DNA of 64,000 nt from Bacteroides ilei (GTDB lineage Bacteria > Bacteroidota > Bacteroidia > Bacteroidales > Bacteroidaceae), in contig NZ_LT635801.1 in assembly GCF_900128495.1 (NCBI RefSeq), positions 2,754,691 through 2,818,690 on the forward strand. The letters run 5' to 3'. Positions 17,177 to 26,633 of the stretch are shown here, piece after piece. Made by a program: the position numbers and the translations under genes. Numbering within the stretch: the first letter of the stretch is position 1; each line of letters opens with the position of its first letter. A model generated the notes under the pieces. That model saw nothing but the letters and a program-made list of their open reading frames with translations, made no database searches and had not been told where the DNA came from.

Positions 17177-18538
17177 TTATTTCTGCGCCTGAAACATCCA
17201 ATAGTCAAAATACATCAAACGACCGGGTTTATTGCCTTTACATACGAAATACAGGTCGTGCACACCGCTCACCCCAGCTATGTCTGAAGAAACCAGCGCC
17301 CAACGGTCATCACCTCCTGTCATAGGAACATCTACAGTAGCCAGCAGATTGCCTTGCGGATTATCCAGACGGACTTCCATCGTAACACCTCCGTTGTGCG
17401 TAGTCCCTAACCGGGCCATAAACTTTGACGCACCCTTCGCACGGAAATCAACATCTCTTACCTTTATATAGGCTCCGTCTTTCATGGCGTTGACAAATAC
17501 GCCCACTTCCTTGTTCTGACCAGCTTTCATTCCTTCCGAAAAAGCCATGGTCTCGGCCTCTGTCTTCCGGTACGGATTCAAGGTCTCAAGACCTTTTTCT
17601 ATCCCTGCCGTCATCTTCATAGGCACCAGTGTTCCGTCTTTATTGAATTCGGCTTTCTGTACACAAACGGAACGGGTAAAACCGCTGCCACCCGGCAGTG
17701 CACCGTTGTGATAAAACAAGTACGTGGACCCTTTATAGTCTACAATACCCGGATGGTTGGTAAAGCTGCCGCCCTCGGTAGGCATCAGCGTACCGCCATA
17801 TTTCCACGGGCCCACAGGACTCTTGCTCATCGAATATCCCAGGTGTTCGGGAATAGGCCCTCCCGCCCAAAGCAAGTAATACCAGTCATTGTGCCTATAC
17901 AGCCAAGGCCCTTCCTCATACAATGTAGGACGTTCGGCAACATTCCCTTCCCGTTTACCGAAAGATTCTACGGTCATCGGGACACGGACAATGTCGCCCG
18001 AATACGAAATCATGTCCTCATTCAGCTTCACATAGTAACAGAACGGGTTACCCCAATACAGATAAGCCTGACCGTCATCGTCAATCATTACAGTAGGATC
18101 AATATCACCCTTTCCGCTGCTTACCAACGGCTTGCCCAACGCATCATAGAAAGGTCCGTACGGGCTGTCTGACACAGCCACACCGATGGCCCCACCTCCT
18201 TGTCGCATCGTTACAGGAACGTATGCATAGAATTTCCCGTCACGCTCCACGCATTGCATGGCCCAGGCATCACCCTTGGCCCAACTGAAGGTCTTATACG
18301 AAAGCACTGCTCCATGATCGGTCCAGTTAACCATATCGGTCGTAGTATACAGCTTCCAGTCGTTCATGACAAACCACGTAGAAGCATCTTCATCATGACT
18401 GGTATAAAGATACAGCGTACCGTTATATGCCATCGGTGCCGGATCGGCCGTGTAATGTGTCTGCACAATCGGATTCTGCGCATATACAGACGCAGCCAGC
18501 AACCCGAAGGATAAAAATAAAAATCCTTTTTTCATCAT
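17177..18538 (-). CDS. Glycoside hydrolase family 43 with C-terminal CBM6-like domain
   Basis: A 453-residue secreted enzyme with signal peptide ([20 protein letters not shown]; two adjacent ATGs at 18538 and 18535 are possible). The five-bladed propeller of GH43 is recognisable: the first Asp in [13 protein letters not shown], the second Asp in [20 protein letters not shown] and the acid Glu in [19 protein letters not shown]. Residues after about 320 form a CBM6-type beta-sandwich ([24 protein letters not shown]). GH43 enzymes are mostly arabinofuranosidases or xylosidases acting on plant hemicellulose; the exact linkage cannot be told. No polysaccharide-utilisation genes flank it. The upstream stretch 18539-18775 shows no clear promoter or gene. 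Confidence 0.9.
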   Translation of the reverse strand: MMKKGFLFLSFGLLAASVYAQNPIVQTHYTADPAPMAYNGTLYLYTSHDEDASTWFVMNDWKLYTTTDMVNWTDHGAVLSYKTFSWAKGDAWAMQCVERDGKFYAYVPVTMRQGGGAIGVAVSDSPYGPFYDALGKPLVSSGKGDIDPTVMIDDDGQAYLYWGNPFCYYVKLNEDMISYSGDIVRVPMTVESFGKREGNVAERPTLYEEGPWLYRHNDWYYLLWAGGPIPEHLGYSMSKSPVGPWKYGGTLMPTEGGSFTNHPGIVDYKGSTYLFYHNGALPGGSGFTRSVCVQKAEFNKDGTLVPMKMTAGIEKGLETLNPYRKTEAETMAFSEGMKAGQNKEVGVFVNAMKDGAYIKVRDVDFRAKGASKFMARLGTTHNGGVTMEVRLDNPQGNLLATVDVPMTGGDDRWALVSSDIAGVSGVHDLYFVCKGNKPGRLMYFDYWMFQAQK

Positions 18539-18775
18539 AGTTTAATGGTAATATAAAGTTTAACATACAGGTTTGTTCTCACATAGTTCAGAAATAAGGG
18601 AAACGTCCGGTGACCGAATGAAGAACTTAAAGAAAGGACTTCAACATTGGATTATAACATTTAGACACCTGGCACCGTGTTTCCGCAGTTAAAGGTACAT
18701 AAATTTATAATATCTACGACAGAAGAAGATACTAAAAAATAAAGATGGATGTCCGGTCAAAATCCAGGAATCATA

Positions 18776-18814
18776 CAAAATAAGGGAGACCTGCATGACA
18801 GCAGACCTCCCTTC
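18776..18814 (-). terminator. Terminator after rubredoxin
   Basis: Stem AAGGGAG / CTCCCTT with an inner CTGC / GCAG pair separated by a 2x2 mismatch, followed on the minus strand by TTATTTTG. Confidence 0.65.
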
Positions 18815-18836
18815 TACTCCTTATATGTACTGAGAA

Positions 18837-19001
18837 TTATTCTTCTACAGGCTGGAAATCTTCTTTTCCAACACCACAAACCGGGCAAACCCAATCTTCC
18901 GGAATATCCTCAAAAGCTGTACCTGGAGCGATTCCACCTTCAGGATCACCTACTTCTGGATCATAAACCCAATCACAGACAGTGCAAATGTACTTTTTCA
19001 T
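18837..19001 (-). CDS. Rubredoxin
   Basis: A complete 54-residue open frame. Start [20 protein letters not shown], end KEDFQPVEE. The four iron-ligand cysteines are at residues 6, 9, 39 and 42 in the two classic knuckles CTVCDW and CPVCG; the conserved aromatic and Gly residues of rubredoxins ([26 protein letters not shown], here split at residue 20) are all present. It carries electrons in anaerobic redox chains, commonly to rubrerythrin-type peroxide reductases or superoxide reductase. It stands alone between GH43 and the sirtuin gene. Confidence 0.95.
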   Translation of the reverse strand: MKKYICTVCDWVYDPEVGDPEGGIAPGTAFEDIPEDWVCPVCGVGKEDFQPVEE

Positions 19002-19076
19002 AATTTCGTTGCAATTTAATTTTTAGTGTTACTAAGTTTGTTTCAATTACAGAAAACAAATATAGGGAAAATATGT

Positions 19077-19784
19077 TCACTCCCTATCATTTAATAACAA
19101 TTTTTTCAATTCTTCCATTCCAGCAGAAGCTCCTTTCTGTATTACATGGACTTTCCGGCCCGAGGCAATGGTCACTTCCTTAGGATCAATAAGGTAAACA
19201 GGTACATGCTCCGGTACATAATTAAGGAGTCCGGCTGCCGGATACACATTCAAGGATGTCCCGATGATTACAAAAATATCGGCCTGTTCTACTATTTCTA
19301 TGGCAGTCTCAATCATAGGAACAGGCTCGCCGAACCATACGATAAACGGACGGAGCTGCGACCCGTCGGCCGCCTTGTCGCCGATCTTTACCTCACAATT
19401 ACCGGCCGACAGTTCCCTGATGCAACGCGGATCGTTCGGATTCCGGCTGGACGTCACTTTCATCAGTTCTCCATGCAGATGAATCACATGATGGCTGCCG
19501 GCACGTTCATGCAGATTATCCACATTCTGGGTCACAATCCTTACATCGAAATACTTTTCCATCCCGGCAAGCAGCTCATGACCTCTGTTCGGTTTGGCCG
19601 CCAGCAATTCCCTGCGCCGCTGGTTATAGAAATCAATGACCAGCTTCGGATTTGCCGCATACCCCTCAGGCGTCGCCACCTGTTCCACCGGATAACGGTC
19701 CCATAGGCCGCCCGAATCACGGAATGTACTGATCCCACTCTCGGCACTCATGCCCGCGCCTGTAAGCACTACTAGCTTTTTCAT
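19077..19784 (-). CDS. cobB: NAD-dependent protein deacylase, sirtuin class III (CobB-like), without zinc cysteines
   Basis: About 235 residues. Start taken at ATG 19784 (MKKLVVLTGAGMSAESGIST) after AAAGGATTTGGAT; the frame extends 2 codons to a TTG. NAD-binding motifs are VLTGAGMSAESGISTFRD and TQNVDNLHERAG; the catalytic His lies in HLHGEL; IGTSLNVYPAAGL binds the cofactor. FYNQRRR supplies the Tyr-x-x-Arg pair that selects succinyl or malonyl lysine in class III enzymes. The zinc module normally has two CxxC pairs; here the segment from residue 115 to 145 has only two isolated cysteines (PRCIREL, GNCEVK). So the fold may be stable without zinc. Confidence 0.9.
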   Translation of the reverse strand: MKKLVVLTGAGMSAESGISTFRDSGGLWDRYPVEQVATPEGYAANPKLVIDFYNQRRRELLAAKPNRGHELLAGMEKYFDVRIVTQNVDNLHERAGSHHVIHLHGELMKVTSSRNPNDPRCIRELSAGNCEVKIGDKAADGSQLRPFIVWFGEPVPMIETAIEIVEQADIFVIIGTSLNVYPAAGLLNYVPEHVPVYLIDPKEVTIASGRKVHVIQKGASAGMEELKKLLLNDRE

Positions 19785-19868
19785 ATCCAAATCCTTTCTT
19801 TTTAGTTAGATGACACAAAAATAAGAATTTTTAATCGCCTAAAGAAGTTCATATTCAAAGAAAAAAGA

Positions 19869-19876
19869 TACCTTTG
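19869..19876 (+). promoter_or_regulatory. -7 box of the FKBP gene pair
   Basis: TACCTTTG, 43 bases before the ATG at 19920; the -33 region is weak. Confidence 0.55.
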
Positions 19877-19919
19877 CGAAATTGAAATTGACAATCATTT
19901 TTTAATTTAAGACAACTAT

Positions 19920-20504
19920 ATGGATAAATTCAGTTACGCCATCGGCCTGGGCATAGGCCAGAACCTGCTTAGCATGGGCGCACGCAACATCGATGTAAAC
20001 GATTTTGCACAGGCTATCAAAGACGTATTAGAGGGAAACAAGACAGCTATCACCCACACAGAAGCCCGCGAAATAGTAAACAAATATTTCACAGAGCTGG
20101 AAGAAAAGATCAACGCTGAAAATATAGCCAAAGGAAAAGCATTCCTGGAAGAAAACAAGAAGAACCCGAAAATAGTAACCTTACCTAGCGGACTGCAGTA
20201 CGAAGTCATCAAAGAAGGTAACGGCAAGAAACCGAAAGCAACCGACCGTGTACGCTGCCACTACGAAGGGACCTTGATTGACGGAACATTGTTCGACAGC
20301 TCCATCAAGCGCGGTGAACCTGCAGTATTCGGTGTAAACCAGGTAATCAAAGGATGGGTAGAAGCCTTGCAGCTGATGTCGGAAGGCGCCAAATGGAAAC
20401 TCTACATTCCGTCAGAGCTTGCCTACGGAGCCCAAGGAGCAGGCGAACTGATTCCACCCCACAGCACGCTGATTTTTGAAGTAGAGCTCATCGAAGTGCT
20501 GTAA
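19920..20504 (+). CDS. FKBP-type peptidyl-prolyl isomerase, FklB-like
   Basis: A 194-residue protein without signal peptide, probably cytoplasmic. An N-terminal helical dimerisation region (FSYAIGLGIGQNLLSMGA, then a long charged helix EEKINAENIAKGKAFLEEN) precedes the C-terminal FKBP domain (about residues 85-194) with VRCHYEGTLIDGTLFDSS, VIKGWVEALQLM and IPSELAYGAQGAGELIPPHS. It speeds proline isomerisation during folding. The next gene, 66 bases downstream, encodes a lipoprotein version of the same architecture, so the two isomerases probably serve cytoplasm and periplasm. Confidence 0.92.
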   Translation: MDKFSYAIGLGIGQNLLSMGARNIDVNDFAQAIKDVLEGNKTAITHTEAREIVNKYFTELEEKINAENIAKGKAFLEENKKNPKIVTLPSGLQYEVIKEGNGKKPKATDRVRCHYEGTLIDGTLFDSSIKRGEPAVFGVNQVIKGWVEALQLMSEGAKWKLYIPSELAYGAQGAGELIPPHSTLIFEVELIEVL

Positions 20505-20570
20505 CAGACGGGAAAAACTTCTTTTTAAAGACGTAAAAATTATCATTCTATAAAATTTTAACTGAAGCAA

Positions 20571-21434
20571 ATGAAAAAAAGTACTGTTTTAATGATGTTT
20601 GCAGCCGCAGCAGGCTTGGCATCATGTACTGCTCAAGGCCCCAAAGCAAACATGAAGAGTGACATTGACTCACTTTCATACATGATGGGGGTAAGTAACA
20701 CACAAGGTTTGAAAGAATATGTAATGGGCCGTCTGGGAGTTGACTCAGCCTATATGGCCGATTTCGTAAAAGGTCTTGAACAAGGTGTGAAAGAAACTGA
20801 TGCAAAAGAAAAGGCTTATATGGCCGGTATGCAGATCGGACAACAGATCAGCGGTGATATGTTCGAAGCCATCAACAACCAGCTGTTCAACGGCGACAGC
20901 CTGCAGAGCCTGAATAAGGAAAACTTCTTGGCTGGTTTTATTGCAGCTGTACAGGAAAAGAGCATCGTATCAGCTGATTCAGCAAGTATGTACGTACGCG
21001 CCAGAGCCGAAGTCATCAAAGAAAACTCAATGAAGCAGAAATATGCCGACTATATCAAGAAGAACGAAGACTTCCTGGCACAGAACAAGAGCAAAGAAGG
21101 TGTAAAGGTTACTCCAAGCGGTCTGCAGTATAAGATCATCACTGAAGGTAAAGGTGAAATTCCTGCCGATACTTCAAGAGTAAAGGTACACTATAAAGGA
21201 ACTTTGATTGACGGAACTCAGTTCGACAGTTCTTACGACCGTAAAGAACCTACTACATTCCGTGCCAACCAAGTGATCAAAGGATGGACAGAAGCATTGA
21301 CCATGATGCCTGTAGGTTCAAAATGGGAACTGTACATTCCAGCTGAATTAGGTTACGGTTCACGTGAAGCCGGTCAGATCAAACCGTTCTCTACTTTGAT
21401 TTTTGAAGTTGAGCTGTTAAGCATCGAAAAATAA
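20571..21434 (+). CDS. FKBP-type peptidyl-prolyl isomerase lipoprotein (Mip/FkpA-like)
   Basis: A 287-residue predicted lipoprotein: lipobox Gly-Leu-Ala-Ser-Cys near residue 19. The N-terminal helical dimerisation domain (DIDSLSYMMGVSNTQGLKEY to about residue 170) is longer than in the preceding gene, followed by an FKBP domain with VKVHYKGTLIDGTQFDSSYD, VIKGWTEALTMM and IPAELGYGSREAGQIKPFST. It likely acts as a folding helper in the periplasm. Similarity to the upstream gene indicates an old duplication. A strong terminator follows. Confidence 0.92.
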   Translation: MKKSTVLMMFAAAAGLASCTAQGPKANMKSDIDSLSYMMGVSNTQGLKEYVMGRLGVDSAYMADFVKGLEQGVKETDAKEKAYMAGMQIGQQISGDMFEAINNQLFNGDSLQSLNKENFLAGFIAAVQEKSIVSADSASMYVRARAEVIKENSMKQKYADYIKKNEDFLAQNKSKEGVKVTPSGLQYKIITEGKGEIPADTSRVKVHYKGTLIDGTQFDSSYDRKEPTTFRANQVIKGWTEALTMMPVGSKWELYIPAELGYGSREAGQIKPFSTLIFEVELLSIEK

Positions 21435-21483
21435 TACGGAACATTATAAAAAGAGGTAAGAAACTATATTCTCACCTCAAAAC

Positions 21484-21532
21484 AAAAAGGTATTGTCTGC
21501 GGATCAGATCCTGTAAAGACAATACCTTTTTT
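21484..21532. terminator. Bidirectional terminator after the FKBP pair
   Basis: Stem arms AAAAAGGTATTGTCT and AGACAATACCTTTTT, with a small GGATC-A-GATCC hairpin inside the loop, between converging genes. Confidence 0.9.
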
Positions 21533-21586
21533 CATATCCTTTAGAAAATCCTGGAATCATTTCCCTCCCGCAAGACGGGAAACGGA

Positions 21587-23281
21587 TCAAGGCTTCTTTT
21601 CCTTCACATCCGAATGAGCCTCTACTACATTTACCACATAATCGCCAAGTTTCTCACATTCGGCTATAATGTCCATATAATAAACCCCCATCTGATAGCT
21701 GTATTTTTTGTCGTTCACATCAATCACATTCTGTTCCTTCAGCTGTGTCCGGTAATTGTTGATTTCATTCTCGATATTAAACGACTTGTTCACATCGACC
21801 GTATGATGTACATCTTCAACCAGCTCAATCATCTGCGTCAAGGCCCTGTCAGTCAGATTAAACATCTGATGAATATGTGCATACTGCTTCTCCGTAAAAT
21901 CCACAGTCCCTCTATGCTTATGGTTAATGGTACGGGCCAGATTATAGCAACTGTCACCGATACTTTCTATTTCCGTCACTTCACGAAGCATTCCACGGAT
22001 CTGTAGCTTACTTTCAGAACTTAACCGCCCTTCGGATACCTGATTCAGGTAATTGGCGATCTCGACCTCCATATTGTCACTGATAGTCTCATATTTTTCG
22101 ATCCGGCTGAACAGTTTGTTGAAATCGGCCTCATTATCAGTATGAAGCAGATCATTCACCATACGGAACATACGCTGAATCCTTTCTCCGAACAGATTGA
22201 TTTCCTTCCGGGCCTGTAGAATAGACAACTCTGCCGTAGAAAGCATACCGCCGGTAATGAACTGCAGGCGATACTCTTCTTCCTGCTCTTTTTGCGGGAT
22301 GATTTTACATACAGTCTTTTCTATCAGTTTGACAAACCATATCAGGATCAATACATTACATACATTAAAGCAGGTATGGAACGCTGAGAGCTTGAATGAT
22401 ACGGCAACCCCGTCGGCTTCGCTCACTTTCATGACATCGGTAACGAACCAGCCTACCATAGAAAGGAAAGGCTTGAACAGGATCAATACCCATATTACGC
22501 CGAACACGTTGAACATCAGATGCGCCATTGCAGCCCGCCGTGCCTGCGTATTGGCTGTCAAGGCGGCCAGATTGGCCGTAATGGTAGTACCGATATTCTC
22601 ACCGAGTACCAACGCAGCACCCAGTTCATAACTGATCCACCCGTTGGCACACATAATCAATGTAATGGCCATCGTCGCAGCCGAAGCCTGTACAATCATG
22701 GTCAGTACCGTACCAATCAAGACAAAAAGTATGACAGAAAAGAATCCCATACCGGTATAGTTCTGCACAAAAGCCAGCATATCCGGATTCTGGCTCAGAT
22801 CGGGAGCATTCGTCTTCAGCAGGTTCAACCCCATAAACAGGAATGCGAAGCCGAAAATGAATTCACCGACAGACTTTCGTGTACTTTTTTTAGAGAATAG
22901 AAGTGGAATTCCGATGGCCAGAAGAGGCAGTGAGAAAGCGGAAATATCGACCTTAAAGCCGAGAGCAGAGATAATCCATGCGGTTACGGTTGTTCCGATA
23001 TTGGCACCCATAATTACACCGATAGACTGGGACAATGTCAAGAGACCTGCATTGACAAAACTGACAACCATCACCGTTGTGGCCGAGGAAGACTGGATAA
23101 GAGCGGTTATCAGCATACCCGTCAAGACTCCCGTCACCCGGTTTGTAGTCATTGCCGTGAGAATACTACGAAGCCGGTCTCCCGCAAACTTCTGCAAGCC
23201 CTCACTCATGATTTTCATTCCATAAAGGAATAGCGCAAGCGAACCGAGCAGCGCTAAAAAATCATAAAAAGTATATTCCAT
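21587..23281 (-). CDS. Na/Pi-cotransporter family protein with C-terminal PhoU-like domain
   Basis: A 564-residue inner-membrane protein. The N-terminal two thirds contain the two inverted Na/Pi repeats; the first has the signature LIQSSSATTVMVVSFVNAG and MGANIGTTVTAWI, the second IVQASAATMAITLIMC and GENIGTTITANLAAL. The cytoplasmic C-terminal region (about residues 345-555) is helical and PhoU-like (FGERIQRMFRMVNDLLHTD, ESIGDSCYNLARTINHKH). The family imports phosphate or similar anions with sodium; in bacteria the PhoU part may sense phosphate state. No pho regulon genes are adjacent. Confidence 0.92.
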   Translation of the reverse strand: MEYTFYDFLALLGSLALFLYGMKIMSEGLQKFAGDRLRSILTAMTTNRVTGVLTGMLITALIQSSSATTVMVVSFVNAGLLTLSQSIGVIMGANIGTTVTAWIISALGFKVDISAFSLPLLAIGIPLLFSKKSTRKSVGEFIFGFAFLFMGLNLLKTNAPDLSQNPDMLAFVQNYTGMGFFSVILFVLIGTVLTMIVQASAATMAITLIMCANGWISYELGAALVLGENIGTTITANLAALTANTQARRAAMAHLMFNVFGVIWVLILFKPFLSMVGWFVTDVMKVSEADGVAVSFKLSAFHTCFNVCNVLILIWFVKLIEKTVCKIIPQKEQEEEYRLQFITGGMLSTAELSILQARKEINLFGERIQRMFRMVNDLLHTDNEADFNKLFSRIEKYETISDNMEVEIANYLNQVSEGRLSSESKLQIRGMLREVTEIESIGDSCYNLARTINHKHRGTVDFTEKQYAHIHQMFNLTDRALTQMIELVEDVHHTVDVNKSFNIENEINNYRTQLKEQNVIDVNDKKYSYQMGVYYMDIIAECEKLGDYVVNVVEAHSDVKEKKP

Positions 23282-23370
23282 TTATAATTAATTAAATCGA
23301 AGATGGGCTTTTTACTGTTTATTGAGTAATTTAACTGCCCAAACATCCGTTAGTAACACATATTACATTT

Positions 23371-25035
23371 ATGCTACAAATATATTGCAAAAATACCAAT
23401 TCTACAAAAGAATTTCCCGGGGGGAGCACTCTTTTAGACATTTACAAAGGTTTCGAATTAGATATGCCCTATGGACCGATCAGTGCCAAAGTCAACAACA
23501 AGGTTGAAGGACTGAACTATAACGTATATTACAACAAAGATGTCGAATTTCTGGATATCACCAGTGCTTCGGGCATGCGCACCTATGTCCGCTCTCTCTG
23601 CTTTATCCTGGTCAAGGCTGTAGAAGAGCTTTATCCTAAAGGAAGCATATCGCTGGAACACCCTGTATCCAAAGGATATTTCTGCAACCTGAATATCGGC
23701 AGAGAAACTACACTGGACGATGTGAGCCGGATCAAAAGGAAAATGCAGGAAATTATCGATGCCGACATCCCGTACGAACGGATTGAATGTCATACTACCA
23801 AGGCCGTAGAGCTCTTCCGCCGCCAGGGAATGGAAGACAAGGCCCGGCTTCTGGAAACTTCAGGACAACTCTACTCCTATTATAACAAACTGGGGGATAC
23901 TATTGACAGCTATTACGGAAGTCTGGCCCCCAGCACAGGCTACATACGCACTTTCGATATCGTGAAATACTACGACGGACTGCTGCTCCGTATTCCCAAC
24001 CGTCAGAACCCTACAAAAATAGAAGATGTAGTCAAACAGGAAAAGATGCTCGACGTCTTTCAGGAATATCACCGGTGGAACAAGATCATGGGCATTGCAA
24101 CCGTAGGTGATTTCAATATAGCCTGCAATGAAGGCCATGCTACAGATCTGATCAAAGTATCGGAAGCACTGCAGGAAAAGAAAATCGCCCGCATAGCCGA
24201 TGAAATAGCAAGCCGGAACCTGAACGGAGAACGAGTAAAGCTGGTATTGATAGCCGGACCGTCGTCTTCCGGAAAAACCACGTTCAGCAAAAGGCTGAGT
24301 ATTCAGCTGATGACCAATGGAATACGCCCGTATCCGATCTCATTGGACGACTATTTCGTAAACCGGGAAGACACTCCGATAGACGAAAACGGTAACCATG
24401 ACTTTGAATCACTCTACGCACTGGATATCCCTTTCTTCGAATCGCAACTGAAAGCCTTGTTGGCCGGAGAAGAAATAGAACTGCCACGATTCAACTTTAC
24501 GACAGGCAAACGGGAGGCCAGCGGGAAAAAGCTGCGTATCGGTGACAACATGATCCTGATACTGGAAGGTATCCATGCGCTGAATCCGGCCCTCACGCCC
24601 AACATCCCGGCAGTCAATAAATACAAGATCTATGTATCGGCACTGACCACCATACTTCTGGACAACCATAATTATATACCGACAACCGACAACCGCCTGC
24701 TCCGCCGCATTATCCGCGACTACAAATACCGCAACTATTCGGCCGAAGACACGATCCTGCGCTGGGAAAGTGTGCGGGCTGGAGAAGACAAATGGATCTT
24801 CCCTTATCAGGAAAACGCCGACGCCATGTTCAACTCGGCCCTGCTTTTCGAACTGGCCGTCCTCAAAGACTACGTAGAACCGATACTGAGGAAAGTACCG
24901 AACAGCAATCCCGCCTACTCGGAAGCGCACAGGCTGCTCCGGTTCCTGGCCTATTTCGTATCTGTCCCGGCCAATGAAATTCCTCCTACATCTTTATTGC
25001 GCGAATTTCTGGGAGGAAGCAGTTTCGAATACTGA
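23371..25035 (+). CDS. Nucleoside (uridine-type) kinase fused to ThrRS-like TGS and N2 domains
   Basis: A 554-residue multidomain protein. Residues 1-60 form a TGS domain (MLQIYCKNTNSTKEFPGGST). Residues about 65-240 resemble the N2 editing domain of threonyl-tRNA synthetase: KAVEELYPKGSISLEHPVSK, RIKRKMQEIIDADIPYERIE and KAVELFRRQGMEDKARLLE, but the HxxxH zinc/catalytic motif is absent (RSLCFILVK at that place). Residues about 285-500 are a P-loop kinase with Walker A AGPSSSGKTTFSKRLS, SLDDYFVNREDTP and LILEGIHALNP. It is probably a uridine/cytidine kinase-like enzyme with a degenerate aminoacyl-tRNA-type sensor region; substrate unproven. Confidence 0.88.
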   Translation: MLQIYCKNTNSTKEFPGGSTLLDIYKGFELDMPYGPISAKVNNKVEGLNYNVYYNKDVEFLDITSASGMRTYVRSLCFILVKAVEELYPKGSISLEHPVSKGYFCNLNIGRETTLDDVSRIKRKMQEIIDADIPYERIECHTTKAVELFRRQGMEDKARLLETSGQLYSYYNKLGDTIDSYYGSLAPSTGYIRTFDIVKYYDGLLLRIPNRQNPTKIEDVVKQEKMLDVFQEYHRWNKIMGIATVGDFNIACNEGHATDLIKVSEALQEKKIARIADEIASRNLNGERVKLVLIAGPSSSGKTTFSKRLSIQLMTNGIRPYPISLDDYFVNREDTPIDENGNHDFESLYALDIPFFESQLKALLAGEEIELPRFNFTTGKREASGKKLRIGDNMILILEGIHALNPALTPNIPAVNKYKIYVSALTTILLDNHNYIPTTDNRLLRRIIRDYKYRNYSAEDTILRWESVRAGEDKWIFPYQENADAMFNSALLFELAVLKDYVEPILRKVPNSNPAYSEAHRLLRFLAYFVSVPANEIPPTSLLREFLGGSSFEY

Positions 25036-25115
25036 TTCAGCCGTTATAGAAGACTTATTGGAACCGGCAGATAAATAAATTCGGCAAAAGATATCCATTC
25101 CGTGCCTAATTTCAT

Positions 25116-25123
25116 TATTTTTG
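25116..25123 (+). promoter_or_regulatory. -7 box of rpoN
   Basis: TATTTTTG, 24 bases before the rpoN ATG at 25148; no clear -33 box. Confidence 0.5.
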
Positions 25124-25147
25124 CGATAACAAAAACTAAAATATCAT

Positions 25148-26626
25148 ATGGCAATCAATTCACGTCAAGTACAAACACAGAGCCAACAGCAAGTCCAGAC
25201 GTTATCACCACAACAGATTCTGGTAGTGAAACTGCTGGAGTTACCGACTGTGGAACTGGAAGAACGCATCCATTCCGAGTTACTTGACAATCCTGCACTG
25301 GAAGAAGGGAAAGAGCCGGCAGAAGAATCTGAACATGAAGACAACTATGAGGAAGGAAGTGGAGAAGAAGACAATGCCGACTATAATAATGAAGACCTAT
25401 CGTTAGGTGATTACCGTTCGGAAGATGATATACCCGACTATAAGTTGCAGGAAAACAACCGTTCACAGGACGATAAGCCGGAAGAAATACCGTTTTCTGA
25501 CAGCATTTCATTTTATGAAACGCTGAAAGAGCAGCTCGACATGCAGAATCTGACACCGGAAGAGAAGCAATTGGGAGAGTATCTGATAGGATCTCTGGAT
25601 GACGACGGACTCCTGCGCAAAAGTATGGACACGCTGATTGATGAACTGGCCATATACCAAGGGATATCGACGACTCCAGAAAAACTGGAACATGTCTTAT
25701 CGATTATCCAGGATTTCGACCCGGCGGGAATCGGTGCACGCAACCTGCAGGAGTGTCTGTTATTACAGATCCGGCGTAAAGAAGATTCTCCGCTTAAACA
25801 GATAGAATATGATATCATCAGCAAATGTTGTGACGATTTCACCAAGAAAAACAAGGAAAAGATACTGCAGAAGCTGAACATCACTGAAGAACAATATAAC
25901 AAGGCTGTAGCCGAACTGGTCAAGCTAAATCCACGTCCGGGAAGCTCGATGGGCGAAGCTATAGGCAAGAACTTCCAGCAGATCATTCCCGACTTCATTG
26001 TCGAGACAGAAGAAGACGGAAGTATCAACCTGAGCCTGAACAACAAGAATATCCCGGAACTCCGCCTTAGCCGTGAATTTACGGACATGCTTGAAGAACA
26101 TACACGCAACAAGGCCAACCAAAGCAAGGAATCAAAAGATGCCCTGATGTTTCTGAAGCAGAAGGTTGATGCGGCACAAGGTTTCATCAATGCGGTAAAA
26201 CAACGCCAGCAGACCTTACTGAATACCATGCAGGCCATTATAGATCTTCAACGGCCGTTCTTCCAGGAAGGCGACGAATCCCTTCTCCGTCCCATGATCC
26301 TGAAAGACGTTGCGGAAAGAGCCCACCTGGACATATCTACCGTATCACGGGTAAGCAACAGCAAATACGTACAGACCAATTACGGGATCTACTCCTTAAA
26401 ATTCTTCTTCAGCGATGGATACACGACCGAAACAGGTGAAGAACTTTCTGTACGTGAAATCAAACGCATCCTGAAAGAGTGTGTAACCAACGAGAATAAG
26501 GAAAAACCTTATACCGACGATGAACTGGCCGATATTCTGAAGTCAAAAGGTTATCCGATAGCCCGACGGACGGTTGCCAAATATCGCCAGCAGCTCAATA
26601 TACCTGTAGCAAGATTAAGAAGATAA
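25148..26626 (+). CDS. rpoN: RNA polymerase sigma-54 factor
   Basis: A 492-residue sigma factor for enhancer-dependent promoters. Region I is glutamine-rich (QVQTQSQQQVQTLSPQQIL). Region II is strongly acidic (EEGSGEEDNADYNNEDLSLG). The core-binding domain follows (DGLLRKSMDTLIDELA, FDPAGIGARNLQECLLLQIR). The DNA-binding part has ERAHLDISTVSRVSNSKYVQ (helix-turn-helix) and the RpoN box ARRTVAKYRQQLNIP near the C-terminus. It is the first gene of a tight run with a PAP2-like gene, gcvH, purE and ispG. Confidence 0.97.
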   Translation: MAINSRQVQTQSQQQVQTLSPQQILVVKLLELPTVELEERIHSELLDNPALEEGKEPAEESEHEDNYEEGSGEEDNADYNNEDLSLGDYRSEDDIPDYKLQENNRSQDDKPEEIPFSDSISFYETLKEQLDMQNLTPEEKQLGEYLIGSLDDDGLLRKSMDTLIDELAIYQGISTTPEKLEHVLSIIQDFDPAGIGARNLQECLLLQIRRKEDSPLKQIEYDIISKCCDDFTKKNKEKILQKLNITEEQYNKAVAELVKLNPRPGSSMGEAIGKNFQQIIPDFIVETEEDGSINLSLNNKNIPELRLSREFTDMLEEHTRNKANQSKESKDALMFLKQKVDAAQGFINAVKQRQQTLLNTMQAIIDLQRPFFQEGDESLLRPMILKDVAERAHLDISTVSRVSNSKYVQTNYGIYSLKFFFSDGYTTETGEELSVREIKRILKECVTNENKEKPYTDDELADILKSKGYPIARRTVAKYRQQLNIPVARLRR

Positions 26627-26633
26627 TATAAAA

